64,000 bases of DNA from CALMEC01 sp963765105 (GTDB lineage: Bacteria > Actinomycetota > Thermoleophilia > Miltoncostaeales > Miltoncostaeaceae), in contig CAVXUW010000002.1 in the NCBI GenBank assembly GCA_963765105.1, positions 1,178,001 through 1,242,000 on the forward strand, given 5' to 3'. A model generated the notes under the pieces. It was not told where the DNA came from, did not search any database, and was given only the letters and a program-made list of their open reading frames with translations. Made by a program: the position numbers and the translations under genes. This document shows, piece by piece, positions 26,623-35,801 of this stretch (the first letter of the stretch is position 1; each line of letters begins with the position of its first letter).

Positions 26623-27530
26623 GCGACGATCACGTCACACTTCCCGACGAGCCCGACGAGACGCCCCCTCCCAGCGACGCCGACGGCACCACCGAGACGG
26701 AGGCCGCGGCGGCGGGGCCTCCCCCTCCCCCGACGTGCGCGGAGTGTGGCGAGCTGATCGATGAGGAGCAGGCCTACTGCCTGGCATGTGGCGCCCCCAC
26801 GCCCGCCGCGCCGCGTCTTCGGCGCAAGATCGGGCCGGCCGGGATCCTGGCCATGGGCCTCGCGGCGCTGGGAATCGGTGCCGGGGCCTTGGCATACGCC
26901 ATGTCCAACGACGATGAGACGACAGCGGGCACCGGCGTGAGCGCGCCCACGACGCTCACCTTCCCCACCCTGGGCACCGACGCAACGGATCAAACCGTCC
27001 CGAGTACTGGGAGCTTGCCCACGCTGTCGTCGCCGATCCCTCCTGGCACCGGTTCGGGCACCTCGGTTACGGAAATCCCGTCGTTTCCGTCGACGTCAAC
27101 TCCGCCAAGCACGTCCCTGCCGCCATCCACATCGACCCCGCCGTCGACATCGATTCCGCCGTCCACGTCGGTCCCACCGAGCACATCGGTGCCACCGTCA
27201 ACCTCCGTGCCGCCCTCGACGTCGGTCCCTCCCTCCACATCAACCCCACCGAGCACCGGTGGCGGGGACGACGACTGGTCGGGCGGTGACGGCTGGACGG
27301 TGATCCTCTCGAGCACTCGAGACCGCTCCGCGGCGACGGCGTTTCGTCAGAAGGTTCGTTCCACCGGACGCAGCGCAGGCGTGATCGACTCGGACAACTA
27401 TTCGTCGCTTGAGGGTGGCTACTTCGTGGTCTTTAGCGGCCGGTATTCGTCGCGTAGCGCCGCGATCAGCCAGGCGGCAACCCTGCGAAAGAGTTACCCC
27501 GGCGCCTACGCACAGCGCATTGAGGGCTAG
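26619..27530 (+). CDS. Zinc-ribbon, single-pass membrane protein with SPOR domain
   Basis: A 303-residue envelope protein. Order: acidic tail, cytoplasmic zinc ribbon (TCAECGELI...YCLACGAPT), a membrane helix near 73-95 (ILAMGLAALGIGAGALAYAM), a long extracytoplasmic Thr/Ser/Pro linker with about ten PPSTS-type pentapeptides, and a C-terminal SPOR domain (WTVILSSTRDRSAATAF ... YFVVFSGRYSSRSAA). SPOR domains bind denuded glycan strands at the septum, so a cell-wall or division role is inferred. Overlaps the preceding zinc-ribbon gene and shares CTAG with the convergent glutaredoxin-like gene. Confidence 0.85.
   Translation: MSDDHVTLPDEPDETPPPSDADGTTETEAAAAGPPPPPTCAECGELIDEEQAYCLACGAPTPAAPRLRRKIGPAGILAMGLAALGIGAGALAYAMSNDDETTAGTGVSAPTTLTFPTLGTDATDQTVPSTGSLPTLSSPIPPGTGSGTSVTEIPSFPSTSTPPSTSLPPSTSTPPSTSIPPSTSVPPSTSVPPSTSVPPSTSVPPSTSTPPSTGGGDDDWSGGDGWTVILSSTRDRSAATAFRQKVRSTGRSAGVIDSDNYSSLEGGYFVVFSGRYSSRSAAISQAATLRKSYPGAYAQRIEG
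27087..27257 (+). repeat. In-frame minisatellite encoding PPSTS repeats
   Basis: About eleven 15-bp units encode PSTS-T/L/I/V-P pentapeptides in the linker of the SPOR protein. Codons differ between units, so the repeat is maintained at the protein level. Confidence 0.85.
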
Positions 27531-27835
27531 GCAGACGCCCCGGCGACGGTGCGAATGCCACCGGCATCGTCGGGCAGCTCGCTGATGGAGCGGGCGCGCT
27601 CCTCCCCACCGTACGTGCCGTAGAGGTAGCGCACCACCTGGCGAGAGTCCCAGACCACCGTGTCGCCGTCTACGAGCACGGGGACGAGATCCTGGCCGGA
27701 AAGATCCCGCACCTTCGTGCGCTCGGCGCGGTCACGCGGAACGTTGATGACCTCGTATGGCACCCCAACGTTTGCCAGCCCTTGTCGGGCCGCGGCGCAC
27801 CACGGGCACTTTTCCAGCTGGTAGAGGCGGATCAC
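27527..27835 (-). CDS. Glutaredoxin/GST-N-like thioredoxin-fold protein
   Basis: A 102-residue protein with the redox motif EKCPWCAAARQGL at residues 8-13, a cis-proline strand (LVPVLVDGDTVVWDS) and RQVVRYLYGTYG, the pattern of glutaredoxins and the N-terminal domain of glutathione-S-transferases. It may reduce disulfides; Actinobacteria mostly use mycothiol rather than glutathione, so the physiological thiol is uncertain. GTG at 27835 is chosen because it starts the first strand. Shares CTAG with the convergent SPOR gene. Confidence 0.82.
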   Translation of the reverse strand: MIRLYQLEKCPWCAAARQGLANVGVPYEVINVPRDRAERTKVRDLSGQDLVPVLVDGDTVVWDSRQVVRYLYGTYGGEERARSISELPDDAGGIRTVAGASA

Positions 27836-27890
27836 GGCACGGGTCCTCAACTCGTTGGCGAGGTCCGTACTGTAGCGACTCGGGGAATGG

Positions 27891-28157
27891 TCAGGCCGCG
27901 TAGGTGACGGAAGCAACGGAGACCCAGACCGAGTAGCCACACACCGGACAGTGACCCCGGCCGCGCACACCGGGGCGTCGAACGGCATCGCAGTGGCCGC
28001 TGGCGCATACTCCGTCCTCGTCCCACGTCGTGGCCCCGCAATCGCTGCACGCCTCGGGAAGGTAGCGGCGACCGGCGACGCGGACACCTCCTCCACAGGC
28101 TCGGCAGCGGAAGACGATCTGGTCGTCGGCCACGATGACGTCGCCACTGTCGCGCAT
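27891..28157 (-). CDS. Small double zinc-ribbon protein
   Basis: An 88-residue protein with three CxxC pairs (FRCRACGGG, ACSDCGA, HCPVCGY) and an additional CASGHC, enough for two zinc sites. ATG at 28157 has AGGAGG 6 bp upstream. Family not recognised; rubredoxin-like or nucleic-acid binding roles are both possible. It is flanked by other zinc-ribbon genes. Confidence 0.7.
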   Translation of the reverse strand: MRDSGDVIVADDQIVFRCRACGGGVRVAGRRYLPEACSDCGATTWDEDGVCASGHCDAVRRPGVRGRGHCPVCGYSVWVSVASVTYAA

Positions 28158-28264
28158 CTCAACCTCCTGCGTCACCCCATCTTCACCCACCGTTGACGCT
28201 AGCCGACCAGGTACCGTTGGCGAATACCACTCCGATCGACAAAAGTCGCTGTGAGCGGGCTTTT

Positions 28265-29035
28265 CTAGGGAGCGTAACGCTCGGCGAGGTCCTTTCCCAC
28301 GACGACGATGGCATCCACGTTGGACGTGTCGGCATCGAGCTTGAACCCGCTCAAGGGCTCTTTCTTCTTGAGGCCTAGGTCCTTGCCAAGGTTGTCGGCG
28401 ATGATCTCTTTGCCCTCGAGGTAGATCACGAATGAGACGGCCAGATCATTCAGCCCGGGAGCATTCTTGGCACCGGTGGTTTGCCACCCCAACTGTTGGA
28501 TCGCCGGGTTCACACGATCGCCGGCGGCACGGTTGACGCCCGAACCGTTCAACGTCAGGATCGTGTACGCAGCTTTGCTTGAGGGAAGCGGCTGCGGCGT
28601 GGCCGGAATCTCTTGGGGGCTTGAGGCTGGCGTCTTCGGCGGGGTCGCCGTCGTCGCCGGCTTCTCCGTCGACTGCGTTGGCGCAGCCGAATCACCATCG
28701 TCTCCCTTGATGAAGACGTACCAGCTGGTTAGGCCGACCAGGCCGAGAACCGTTGCAACTGCTGCGATCGCCGGGAGACGCGACGGACCGCGCGGCGTGC
28801 GGGGACTCCGAGCTTCGCTTGTCACCGCTGTCGATGTCGTGGCCCGCCGCTGCAGTTGTTGCAGACGATCGAGGGAGACACGTGCGGCAGCACCCTCTTT
28901 CTCGGCGAGGCGCGCTTCGAGGCGGCGCACCGCTCGGCCATGGCGTATCGCCTGCACCAGAAGGGCAAGCACCAGAAGCAGTGCGAGAGCCGCCGCGGAG
29001 GGGGTTAGTAGGTCGAGCCACTTCTCCACGGCCAC
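28265..29035 (-). CDS. Membrane protein with LytR C-terminal domain
   Basis: A 256-residue protein: a membrane helix at residues 10-30 (AAALALLLVLALLVQAI), a basic/coiled segment, a second membrane helix near 88-110 (IAAVATVLGLVGLTSWYVFI), a Thr/Pro linker, and an extracytoplasmic LytR_C domain (TILTLNGSGVNRAAGDRV ... AIVVVGKDLAERY). LytR_C domains accompany cell-wall glycopolymer ligases, but the catalytic LCP domain is missing here, so it may be an accessory factor. GTG at 29035 or 29029; TAGCCT precedes both. Confidence 0.8.
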   Translation of the reverse strand: MAVEKWLDLLTPSAAALALLLVLALLVQAIRHGRAVRRLEARLAEKEGAAARVSLDRLQQLQRRATTSTAVTSEARSPRTPRGPSRLPAIAAVATVLGLVGLTSWYVFIKGDDGDSAAPTQSTEKPATTATPPKTPASSPQEIPATPQPLPSSKAAYTILTLNGSGVNRAAGDRVNPAIQQLGWQTTGAKNAPGLNDLAVSFVIYLEGKEIIADNLGKDLGLKKKEPLSGFKLDADTSNVDAIVVVGKDLAERYAP

Positions 29036-29125
29036 GGCAGGCTAGCAGGCGCATGAGGACACGCCTTGTGCGCCGGGCCCACAACAACCCTCAACCCTCG
29101 AGCAGAGCACGCCGATACGTCTCAC

Positions 29126-30565
29126 ATGAATTCTGACCGGCCACGTACCCCACCCACCGTCGACGCCGCGCTCGCCGAGGTGGTCGCCGCCCTCTCCCAC
29201 GCACTCGATCTCACCGAAGGTCAGCCACGCGGGCACGCCGGTCGCACCTGCCTCATCGGCATGCGATTGGCGCGCGACATCGGCCTGAGTGACGCGGAGT
29301 TGTCGAGTCTCTACTACGCACTTCTGCTGAAGGACGCTGGCTGTTCGAGCTCAGCAGCGCGGATGAGCGAGATCTTTGGCGGTGTCGACGACCTGGATCT
29401 CAAGCGCGACGGCAAGTTGATCGACTTCACCCGCCCCATGGATGCCCTCAAGTTCGTGCACGCCCACGCTGGGGATGGACGTGGCGGCCTGCGTCAGGCC
29501 CGTGAGACGCTGATGGCCGCGGTGCAGTTCGCCCGCGCCGGCGGACAGATCGTCGAGGCCCGCTGTGACCGAGGTGCCCGCATCGTCGCGGGCCTCGGCT
29601 TTCCTCCCGCCGCCGCCGAAGCCGTACGTTCCCTCGATGAACACTGGGACGGCGGGGGCCGCCCCGCCGGTTTCCGCGGCGAACAGATTCCGGTACTGGC
29701 CCGCATCGCGTGCCTCGCGCAGACCGCCGATGTCTTTCTCACCGCCTACGGCCTCGATGGTGCCCGCGCGATGGTGCAGGACCGTAGCGGCCGCTGGTTT
29801 GACCCGCAGATCGCCCAGGCCTTCCTTGCCATCACTCACAACGATCCCATCTGGGCGCAACGTGACGCCGCCGATGACCCGAACGTCGTGGCCCGACACG
29901 AACCGACTCAGGCGTCTCCGTTTGCCGGTGATGACGATCTCGACCGTATCGCCGACGCGTTCGCCGACGTCATTGACGCCAAGTCACCGTACACCTTCAA
30001 TCATTCGCGCGGAGTGGCCCGCTACGCGGTGGCCGTCGGTACCAAGCTCGGACTCGACGATGGTGAGATTCGCGTGCTTCGCCGCACCGCGATGCTTCAC
30101 GACATCGGCAAGCTTGGCGTGTCGAACAGCATCCTCGACAAGCCCGGCAAGCTCACTGACGACGAGTTCACCGTCATTCGTCGTCACCCGCGCTACACCG
30201 AGGAGATTCTCTCCCGCGTGTCCGCCTTCGCGCCCATCGCATTCGTGGCCGGCGCCCATCATGAACGCATCGACGGTCGCGGCTACCACCGCGGCATCGG
30301 TGGCGAAGATCTTCCCCGCGACGCCCGCATCCTGGCCGTTGCCGACGTGTTCGACGCCATGCATGCCGACCGCCCCTACCGCGCTGGGATGCCCATCGAA
30401 CGCATCCTCGACATCATGCGCGGCGACATCGGCACCGCCTTCGACGGCGACTGCGTCACCGCCCTTATCGCCTCGCTCGACACTACGATTCCCGCCCCCG
30501 CTCTCACAGCGTCACGCACGGCGCCACTTCCCGCGTCACGTGGACCCCAAAAGCCGCACGAGTAG
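29126..30565 (+). CDS. HD-GYP protein with a degenerate first HD domain
   Basis: A 479-residue cytoplasmic protein with two tandem HD-GYP-like domains. The first (residues about 30-225) has ALLLKDAGCSS, where the metal-binding HD is replaced by KD, and EHWDGGGRPAGFRGEQIP. The second (about 285-450) has MLHDIGKLGVSNSILDKPG, HHERIDGRGYHRG and DARILAVADVFDAM; the GYP signature reads GYH. The second domain keeps all metal ligands and may hydrolyse cyclic di-GMP or a related nucleotide; the first may bind ligand. No receiver domain is present. Ends before a 427-bp noncoding gap with palindromes. Confidence 0.87.
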   Translation: MNSDRPRTPPTVDAALAEVVAALSHALDLTEGQPRGHAGRTCLIGMRLARDIGLSDAELSSLYYALLLKDAGCSSSAARMSEIFGGVDDLDLKRDGKLIDFTRPMDALKFVHAHAGDGRGGLRQARETLMAAVQFARAGGQIVEARCDRGARIVAGLGFPPAAAEAVRSLDEHWDGGGRPAGFRGEQIPVLARIACLAQTADVFLTAYGLDGARAMVQDRSGRWFDPQIAQAFLAITHNDPIWAQRDAADDPNVVARHEPTQASPFAGDDDLDRIADAFADVIDAKSPYTFNHSRGVARYAVAVGTKLGLDDGEIRVLRRTAMLHDIGKLGVSNSILDKPGKLTDDEFTVIRRHPRYTEEILSRVSAFAPIAFVAGAHHERIDGRGYHRGIGGEDLPRDARILAVADVFDAMHADRPYRAGMPIERILDIMRGDIGTAFDGDCVTALIASLDTTIPAPALTASRTAPLPASRGPQKPHE

Positions 30566-30609
30566 CGACCTGCGGACCTGGCCGCCCTCCGAGCACCCGT
30601 AGTGCAAAC

Positions 30610-30886
30610 CCAATTGGCAATCGCCTCAATTGCCAATTGGCAGTCGCGCCTCGGTGCGTGAGCGGGCAAAGCGCCTTCAAGCCAGCCATGAGAGTCGACG
30701 TTTGAGATCAACCGGGGAACTCAGTCCGTAGATTCCCGGGCGGCCAAGTGGCAACAATGGCACTAGCCAAGTAGCACTGCAGGCCCCACATGTAGTGACC
30801 GGTGCCCAGTCCCCTAGGGCTCGATGAACGGTCAGGGTGGTGACGACGTCTGCCAGTTGGCGTCAAGCTTGGTTGCCAATTGGCAA
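30610..30886 (+). repeat. Palindrome cluster 1 (TGCCA-NN-TGGCA)
   Basis: Lies in the 427-bp gap between the convergent HD-GYP and relA genes. Sites: 30610-30620 (partial, centre AT), 30631-30642 (perfect, AT), 30743-30754 (AG, left half imperfect), 30766-30776 (degenerate), 30851-30862 (GT, one mismatch) and 30873-30886 (perfect 14-mer TTGCCAATTGGCAA). The rest of the gap holds no convincing ORF. No spacer regularity, so not a CRISPR. See the matching clusters at 38.2 and 50.2 kb. Confidence 0.85.
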
Positions 30887-30992
30887 TCATGTCGCGGCGC
30901 AATGGAGATCGAGGTCAGACTCGGCCGCGGTCGATCCCTTCAGCGGAGGCGCCTGGGCGGGTCTTTCGCCGGCGCCCGAAGGGTGGTGAGGG

Positions 30993-33215
30993 CTACTGCC
31001 CGGGGGTGACGCGGTAGGCGTCGAAGACGCCGTCAACATGACGGAGGCTTGAGATGAGGTGGCGCAGCGCGTCGATGTCGCCAATATCAACGGTGAAGCG
31101 GGTGCGGGCCATCTGATCGTCGGTCGAACAGAAGGCGGAAGCAATGTTGGCGCCGCTCTCGGCGACGCAACGCGAGAGGTCCTCAAGCATGCGCGGTCGA
31201 TCCCACGCGTCAACCGCCAACTCGACGGTGAAGCTCCGGCGTGCCGGACCGGACCACGACACTGGCGTAAAGCGCTCGGGGGTGCGCTGCAGGACCTTGG
31301 CATTCGGGCAGTCGTCACGGTGGACGGTGATGCCACGCCCCAGTGAGATGTAGCCAAGAATCTCGTCGCCGGGGACAGGTTTGCAACAGTTGGCCAGACG
31401 GACCATCACGTCCGCAACGCCATCGACGGAAATCCCGAGATCCCCTGAGGGTCGGCTCGATCGAGCTTTGCCGCCACGGCGTTCAAGCTCGATCGTGGAG
31501 CGCTCCTCGGCAACCGCCTCTCCCCGTTTCAATCGCCCAAGCACCTTGTTCACGGCGGTCTGAACCGAGGTGCGGCCGGAACCGAGTGAGATGTAGAACT
31601 CCTCCGCCTTCTTGAAGCCCATCTCCTGGATGACCTCGAGGAGCAACGGTGAGCCGGCGATCTTCTGGTTCGGCAAACCCGCCTTGCGAAGTTGTTCGTG
31701 CAGGAGATCGCGCCCGGTGTGTTCGGCGTCTTCGCGCTGCTCGCGACGGAAGAACGCGCGGATCTTTGACCGCGCCTTGCTGGTGGAGGCAAGGTTCACC
31801 CAATCGCGCGACGGTCCGCGCGGCGCCTTGCTGGTGAGGATCTCGACGAAGTCACCGGAACTCAGCCGGTGCGACAGCGGGACGATACGGCCATTGACGC
31901 GCGCTCCGACCGTGCGGTGGCCAACGTCGGTGTGAACGTCGTAGGCGAAGTCGATCGGCGTTGACCCGGCCGGCATGGCCCGAACCTCGCCCTTCGGGGT
32001 GAACACGTAGACCTCATGCTCGTAGAGGTCGGAACGCAGTGTGTCCATGAACTCGCCGGGGTCGGCGGTGTCTTTTTGCCACTCCAGCATGCGCCCCAGC
32101 CAGGACAGACGTTCCGCATCGCTTCGCCCGTCGGCATTGCTTTTGTAGAGCCAGTGGGCGGCCACGCCGAACTCAGCGGTGCGGTGCATCTCGTCGGTAC
32201 GGATCTGAATCTCGAGGGGGTGACCGGAGGTGCCAATGACCGTCGTATGAAGCGACTGGTACATGTTCAGCTTCGGCATCGCGATGTAGTCCTTGAACCG
32301 TCCGGGAATCGGCTTCCACAGCGAGTGGATGATGCCGACCGCGCCGTAGCAGTCCTTCACCGAGTCGACGATCACGCGAAGTGCGGTGAGATCGTAGATC
32401 TCGTTGAATTCCTTCCCATGGCGGCTCATCTTCTCGTAGATGGAGTAGATATGTTTCGCCCGGCCGACGATCTCGATGGGTGTGATGCCGACGGTCCGCA
32501 GCTCACCGTCGAGAAACGATCCGGCCTCAGAGATAAACGTGTCGCGATCCGCGCGGCGTTGGTTGACTAGCTGTTCGATTTCGGCATAACGGCGGGGGTG
32601 AAGGGCGGCGAAGGAGAGGTCCTCGAGCTCGGACTTGAGTGCGTGAATACCGAGACGATGGGCCAGTGGGGCGTAGATCTCCAGGGTTTCGCGTGCCTTC
32701 TGGATGCGCTTGTTCTTGCTCATGTAGCTGAGCGTTCGCATGTTGTGCAGACGGTCAGCGAGTTTGACGATGAGGACGCGGATGTCGCTGGACATCGACA
32801 CGATCAGCTTGCGGTAGTTCTCCGCCTGGTGCTCGGCCTGGCTTTCGAAGTGGATCTTGGTGAGCTTGGTGACGCCGTCGACGAGGGCCGCGACGTCGCT
32901 GCCGAACGCCTCGTCCACTTCGCTGAGGGCGGTCGGGGTGTCCTCCACCGTGTCGTGAAGCAAAGCCGCCTGAATCGCCAGACCGTCCATCCCAAGCTGA
33001 GCGCAGATCGTGGCGCACCCGAGCGGATGGGTAATGAACGGCTCACCCGAGCGGCGCAGCTGTCCGCGATGGCGTTCATCGGCGAAGACGTAGGCGCGCC
33101 GTATGGCGTCGGCGTCAACTCCGTCGTGGTGGCGCGCGACCTCCGCGACCAGGTCATCGACCGGGGCCGCTGCAAGGGCCGTGGATGTTTCGTTGTCAGC
33201 CAGCTTGCCGAACAT
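30993..33215 (-). CDS. relA: Bifunctional (p)ppGpp synthetase/hydrolase Rel
   Basis: Makes and degrades the stringent-response alarmone. The 740-residue protein has an active HD hydrolase domain (ALLHDTVEDTP), a synthetase domain (YDLTALRVIVD ... PGRFKDYIAMPK, EIQIRTDEMH), TGS (VYVFTPKGEVRAMP), a zinc-finger/RIS region (ANCCKPVPGDEILG, HRDDCPN) and a C-terminal ACT domain. ATG at 33215 begins MFGKLADNE and lies inside the last codons of recJ (20-bp overlap). A single long Rel replaces separate RelA and SpoT, as in most Actinobacteria. Confidence 0.97.
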   Translation of the reverse strand: MFGKLADNETSTALAAAPVDDLVAEVARHHDGVDADAIRRAYVFADERHRGQLRRSGEPFITHPLGCATICAQLGMDGLAIQAALLHDTVEDTPTALSEVDEAFGSDVAALVDGVTKLTKIHFESQAEHQAENYRKLIVSMSSDIRVLIVKLADRLHNMRTLSYMSKNKRIQKARETLEIYAPLAHRLGIHALKSELEDLSFAALHPRRYAEIEQLVNQRRADRDTFISEAGSFLDGELRTVGITPIEIVGRAKHIYSIYEKMSRHGKEFNEIYDLTALRVIVDSVKDCYGAVGIIHSLWKPIPGRFKDYIAMPKLNMYQSLHTTVIGTSGHPLEIQIRTDEMHRTAEFGVAAHWLYKSNADGRSDAERLSWLGRMLEWQKDTADPGEFMDTLRSDLYEHEVYVFTPKGEVRAMPAGSTPIDFAYDVHTDVGHRTVGARVNGRIVPLSHRLSSGDFVEILTSKAPRGPSRDWVNLASTSKARSKIRAFFRREQREDAEHTGRDLLHEQLRKAGLPNQKIAGSPLLLEVIQEMGFKKAEEFYISLGSGRTSVQTAVNKVLGRLKRGEAVAEERSTIELERRGGKARSSRPSGDLGISVDGVADVMVRLANCCKPVPGDEILGYISLGRGITVHRDDCPNAKVLQRTPERFTPVSWSGPARRSFTVELAVDAWDRPRMLEDLSRCVAESGANIASAFCSTDDQMARTRFTVDIGDIDALRHLISSLRHVDGVFDAYRVTPGQ

Positions 33216-35799
33216 TCCCCAACGATATCGCGGACGGCCCAAACGTCAGCGTGTCAACCCGATCGAGGAAGTCGTGGCTGGCGGCCAGGCGGGCTGCTGC
33301 GGTCTGGGCGGTGGGCGTTGCTGCCAGGTCACGCCGACCCGCATCCGGTGCCAGGTGCACCCCCTCGGCATCGATGGTGATGAGCCCCGCCTCGGACAGT
33401 GCGCGCACCGCATCCGCCACGGCCGCGGGAGAGCCCAGGGGGTCGTCGGTACCGAGAAGCGTGGCGACAAGATCCCGTTCATCGGTGACATCCGCCGCGG
33501 TTGTGAGGGCTCGCCACACCGTGGCCGCCACGGCGCGTACGGACCACCGGGCGTCCGCGACCGAACGTGCGAAGGCGACCTCCTCGGCGCCCCAGAGAAG
33601 ATGCAGCCAGTGGCGTTCTGCGTGGGCTTGCACCCACGCCGCCTGAGCTTCATCCGCCGGTGGATCCACCAATGCCACGTGAGTCTCGGGCGGCAGATCA
33701 TGCTGGGCCAGTGCGCCGTAGTCGATCATCGCCAGAAGCGGTCGATCGGTTGCTGCGGCCAGGCGCGCACGGGCGTCCTCGGCGTCGCAGCGCTCACCGG
33801 CCAGCACCGCCACCTCCGCCCCCAAGCGTCGAGGCGAGAGAACACCCTCCAGCAGAGCTCGACGCCGGGACACGTCGGCCACAACGGCGACCACACCACG
33901 ATCGGCATGGACAAGAGCAGTGACCGTGGAGAGAACCGCCCCGTGCCCTCGCAGGTCGCGAACACCGCGCGCCGGTCCTGCGACCGGGGCGACCGTTTCC
34001 GGGGCGGCGCCGGCAACAAGAGAGCTCAGCGACATGGCGGTAATGCGCTGAGGACACTCGCTGTCACATACCTGCTGACACAAGAGCTCGGCGGGCGCAG
34101 GGTCAGTCGCGAGCTGATCGAGGCCCTCAAGAGTCACCCGGGGCCCCACGAGTTCCTGCCAGCGTTCAACCCCAAGCTGCACGATCGCGTCATGCCGCTC
34201 CCCCACGGCGATGCTGGAGAGGCGTTCTCCCATGCGCCACCACAGGCCTCGGGCGTGCGCGCTGCCACTTCGCAGGCGCATCTGCAGGTGGCGCTTGCCC
34301 TCCCCCATCGTTGCGGCACTTTCGACCAGACACCCGGGAACCACCAGCCGCACCTCGGGGTTTCCGTTGCCAAACGGCTGGAGTGTTTCCAGAGCTTCTG
34401 CGGTTTGCAGTGTGAGGTCGCGTACACCCACGATGCCGTCAACGATCTTCACTCGGGCCCGGGCGATCACCCCTTCCACCGATTCTGCCGCTGCCGCAAA
34501 AGCCACGCGGAACTCGGCGATGTCGGCGACAGCCATCTGCAGGCCGATTGCCCCGGCGTGACCACCCCAGCGTTCTAATGGTCCACTGGCCGATGCCACG
34601 AGGGAATGCAGGTCCACCCCGGGAAGGCTGCGACCCGAGCCCTTGGCCGTATCTCCGGACATGGTCATCACGATGGTGGGCCGACCGAAGCGCTCGACCA
34701 GCCGCGATGCCACGATGCCGACGACGCCTTCGTGCCACCCGTCACCCGCGACCACCAGCGCCTGCTGGCCAGTGACCTCGTCGGGGGTTGCGTCGAGGAT
34801 GGCGATGGCTTCCGCGGTGACCCGCTGCTCTACCTCGCGCCGTTCCATGTTGAGGTTCCAAAGAGCGCTGGCGCGTTCTGCGGTGCCGGCGGCACTATCG
34901 GCCAGAAGCAGCTCCAGCGCCTGGTCGGGATGCGACATCCGACCCGACGCGTTAATTGCCGGGGCGAGGTTCCAGCCCAAGTCACGGGCATTGACGCCGC
35001 GGGGCGAGATGCTGGCGGCAGCGCAGAGCGCCGACAGGCCCGGTCGGGGAGCGGCGCGAAACGCGGCGAGGCCACGAGCGACGATGCGGCGGTTTTCTCC
35101 GACGAGCGGAACGGCGTCGGCGACCGTCGCCAGGGCCGCCAGGTCAAGGCCAACCTCCGGCGCCGGTGCCAGCCGGTCACCATCGAGTCGCTGCGCCAAT
35201 GCCTGCACCAGCTTGAAGGTCACCCCGGCGGCCGCGGGGAGGGCGTCGCTCCCACGTCCCAACGCCGGGTTCGCAATGATTCCCGGGGGCCGCACACCAC
35301 CGGCCAGGTGGTGATCGCACACGATGCTTTCAATGCCCAGTTCCGCCGCGCGAGTGAGGGAATCAACCGCGGTCGTGCCACAGTCGACGGTGACGAGCAC
35401 ATCGCAGCCCTCGTCGGCAAGGCGTTCCACCGTGGCGACGCTCACGCCGTATCCGTCGGTGAAGCGACTGGGGAGGAAGGACCGCACTGTGGCTCCCCGA
35501 GCGCGCAGAGCTTGCACCAAAATTGCTGTGGAACAGATCCCATCGCAGTCGTAGTCACCGTGAACGACGATGCGTTCGTTTCGTCGTACGGCCTGCGCCA
35601 GGCGGTCGGCGGCCTCCGGAATACCCGGGATCGCCTCAGGTGGATCGAGAGGGCCATCCGAGGCCAGGAACGCGCGGGCGTCTGCAGGGTCGGCCAAACC
35701 ACGGCGAACCAACACCCAAGCAAGAGCCTCGGGGCAGTCCAATGCGTCCTGAAGGCGCGCGACATCGTCGTAGCGCACCCGATCGGCTCGCCAGGCCAC
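33196..35799 (-). CDS. recJ: Single-stranded-DNA-specific exonuclease RecJ with C-terminal extension
   Basis: 5'-3' exonuclease acting in recombination and mismatch repair. At 867 residues it exceeds E. coli RecJ by about 290. The DHH domain has VVHGDYDCDGICST, LVTVDCGT and IVCDHHLAGG; DHHA1 has GGHAGAIGLQM near 475; an OB-like domain follows to about 560. The extra C-terminal 300 residues include a P-loop-less ATPase-like region (HVALVDPPADEA) and a winged-helix segment, as in long RecJ of Firmicutes and some Actinobacteria. Starts 2 bp after the ubiB-family stop and overlaps relA. Confidence 0.93.
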   Translation of the reverse strand: MAWRADRVRYDDVARLQDALDCPEALAWVLVRRGLADPADARAFLASDGPLDPPEAIPGIPEAADRLAQAVRRNERIVVHGDYDCDGICSTAILVQALRARGATVRSFLPSRFTDGYGVSVATVERLADEGCDVLVTVDCGTTAVDSLTRAAELGIESIVCDHHLAGGVRPPGIIANPALGRGSDALPAAAGVTFKLVQALAQRLDGDRLAPAPEVGLDLAALATVADAVPLVGENRRIVARGLAAFRAAPRPGLSALCAAASISPRGVNARDLGWNLAPAINASGRMSHPDQALELLLADSAAGTAERASALWNLNMERREVEQRVTAEAIAILDATPDEVTGQQALVVAGDGWHEGVVGIVASRLVERFGRPTIVMTMSGDTAKGSGRSLPGVDLHSLVASASGPLERWGGHAGAIGLQMAVADIAEFRVAFAAAAESVEGVIARARVKIVDGIVGVRDLTLQTAEALETLQPFGNGNPEVRLVVPGCLVESAATMGEGKRHLQMRLRSGSAHARGLWWRMGERLSSIAVGERHDAIVQLGVERWQELVGPRVTLEGLDQLATDPAPAELLCQQVCDSECPQRITAMSLSSLVAGAAPETVAPVAGPARGVRDLRGHGAVLSTVTALVHADRGVVAVVADVSRRRALLEGVLSPRRLGAEVAVLAGERCDAEDARARLAAATDRPLLAMIDYGALAQHDLPPETHVALVDPPADEAQAAWVQAHAERHWLHLLWGAEEVAFARSVADARWSVRAVAATVWRALTTAADVTDERDLVATLLGTDDPLGSPAAVADAVRALSEAGLITIDAEGVHLAPDAGRRDLAATPTAQTAAARLAASHDFLDRVDTLTFGPSAISLGNVRQAG

Positions 35800-35801
35800 G
35801 G

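Noticed and set aside
28220..28262. Hairpin after the LytR-C gene (AAAAG...CTTTT)
   Set aside because: The inner stem is only four base pairs, so I do not call a terminator.
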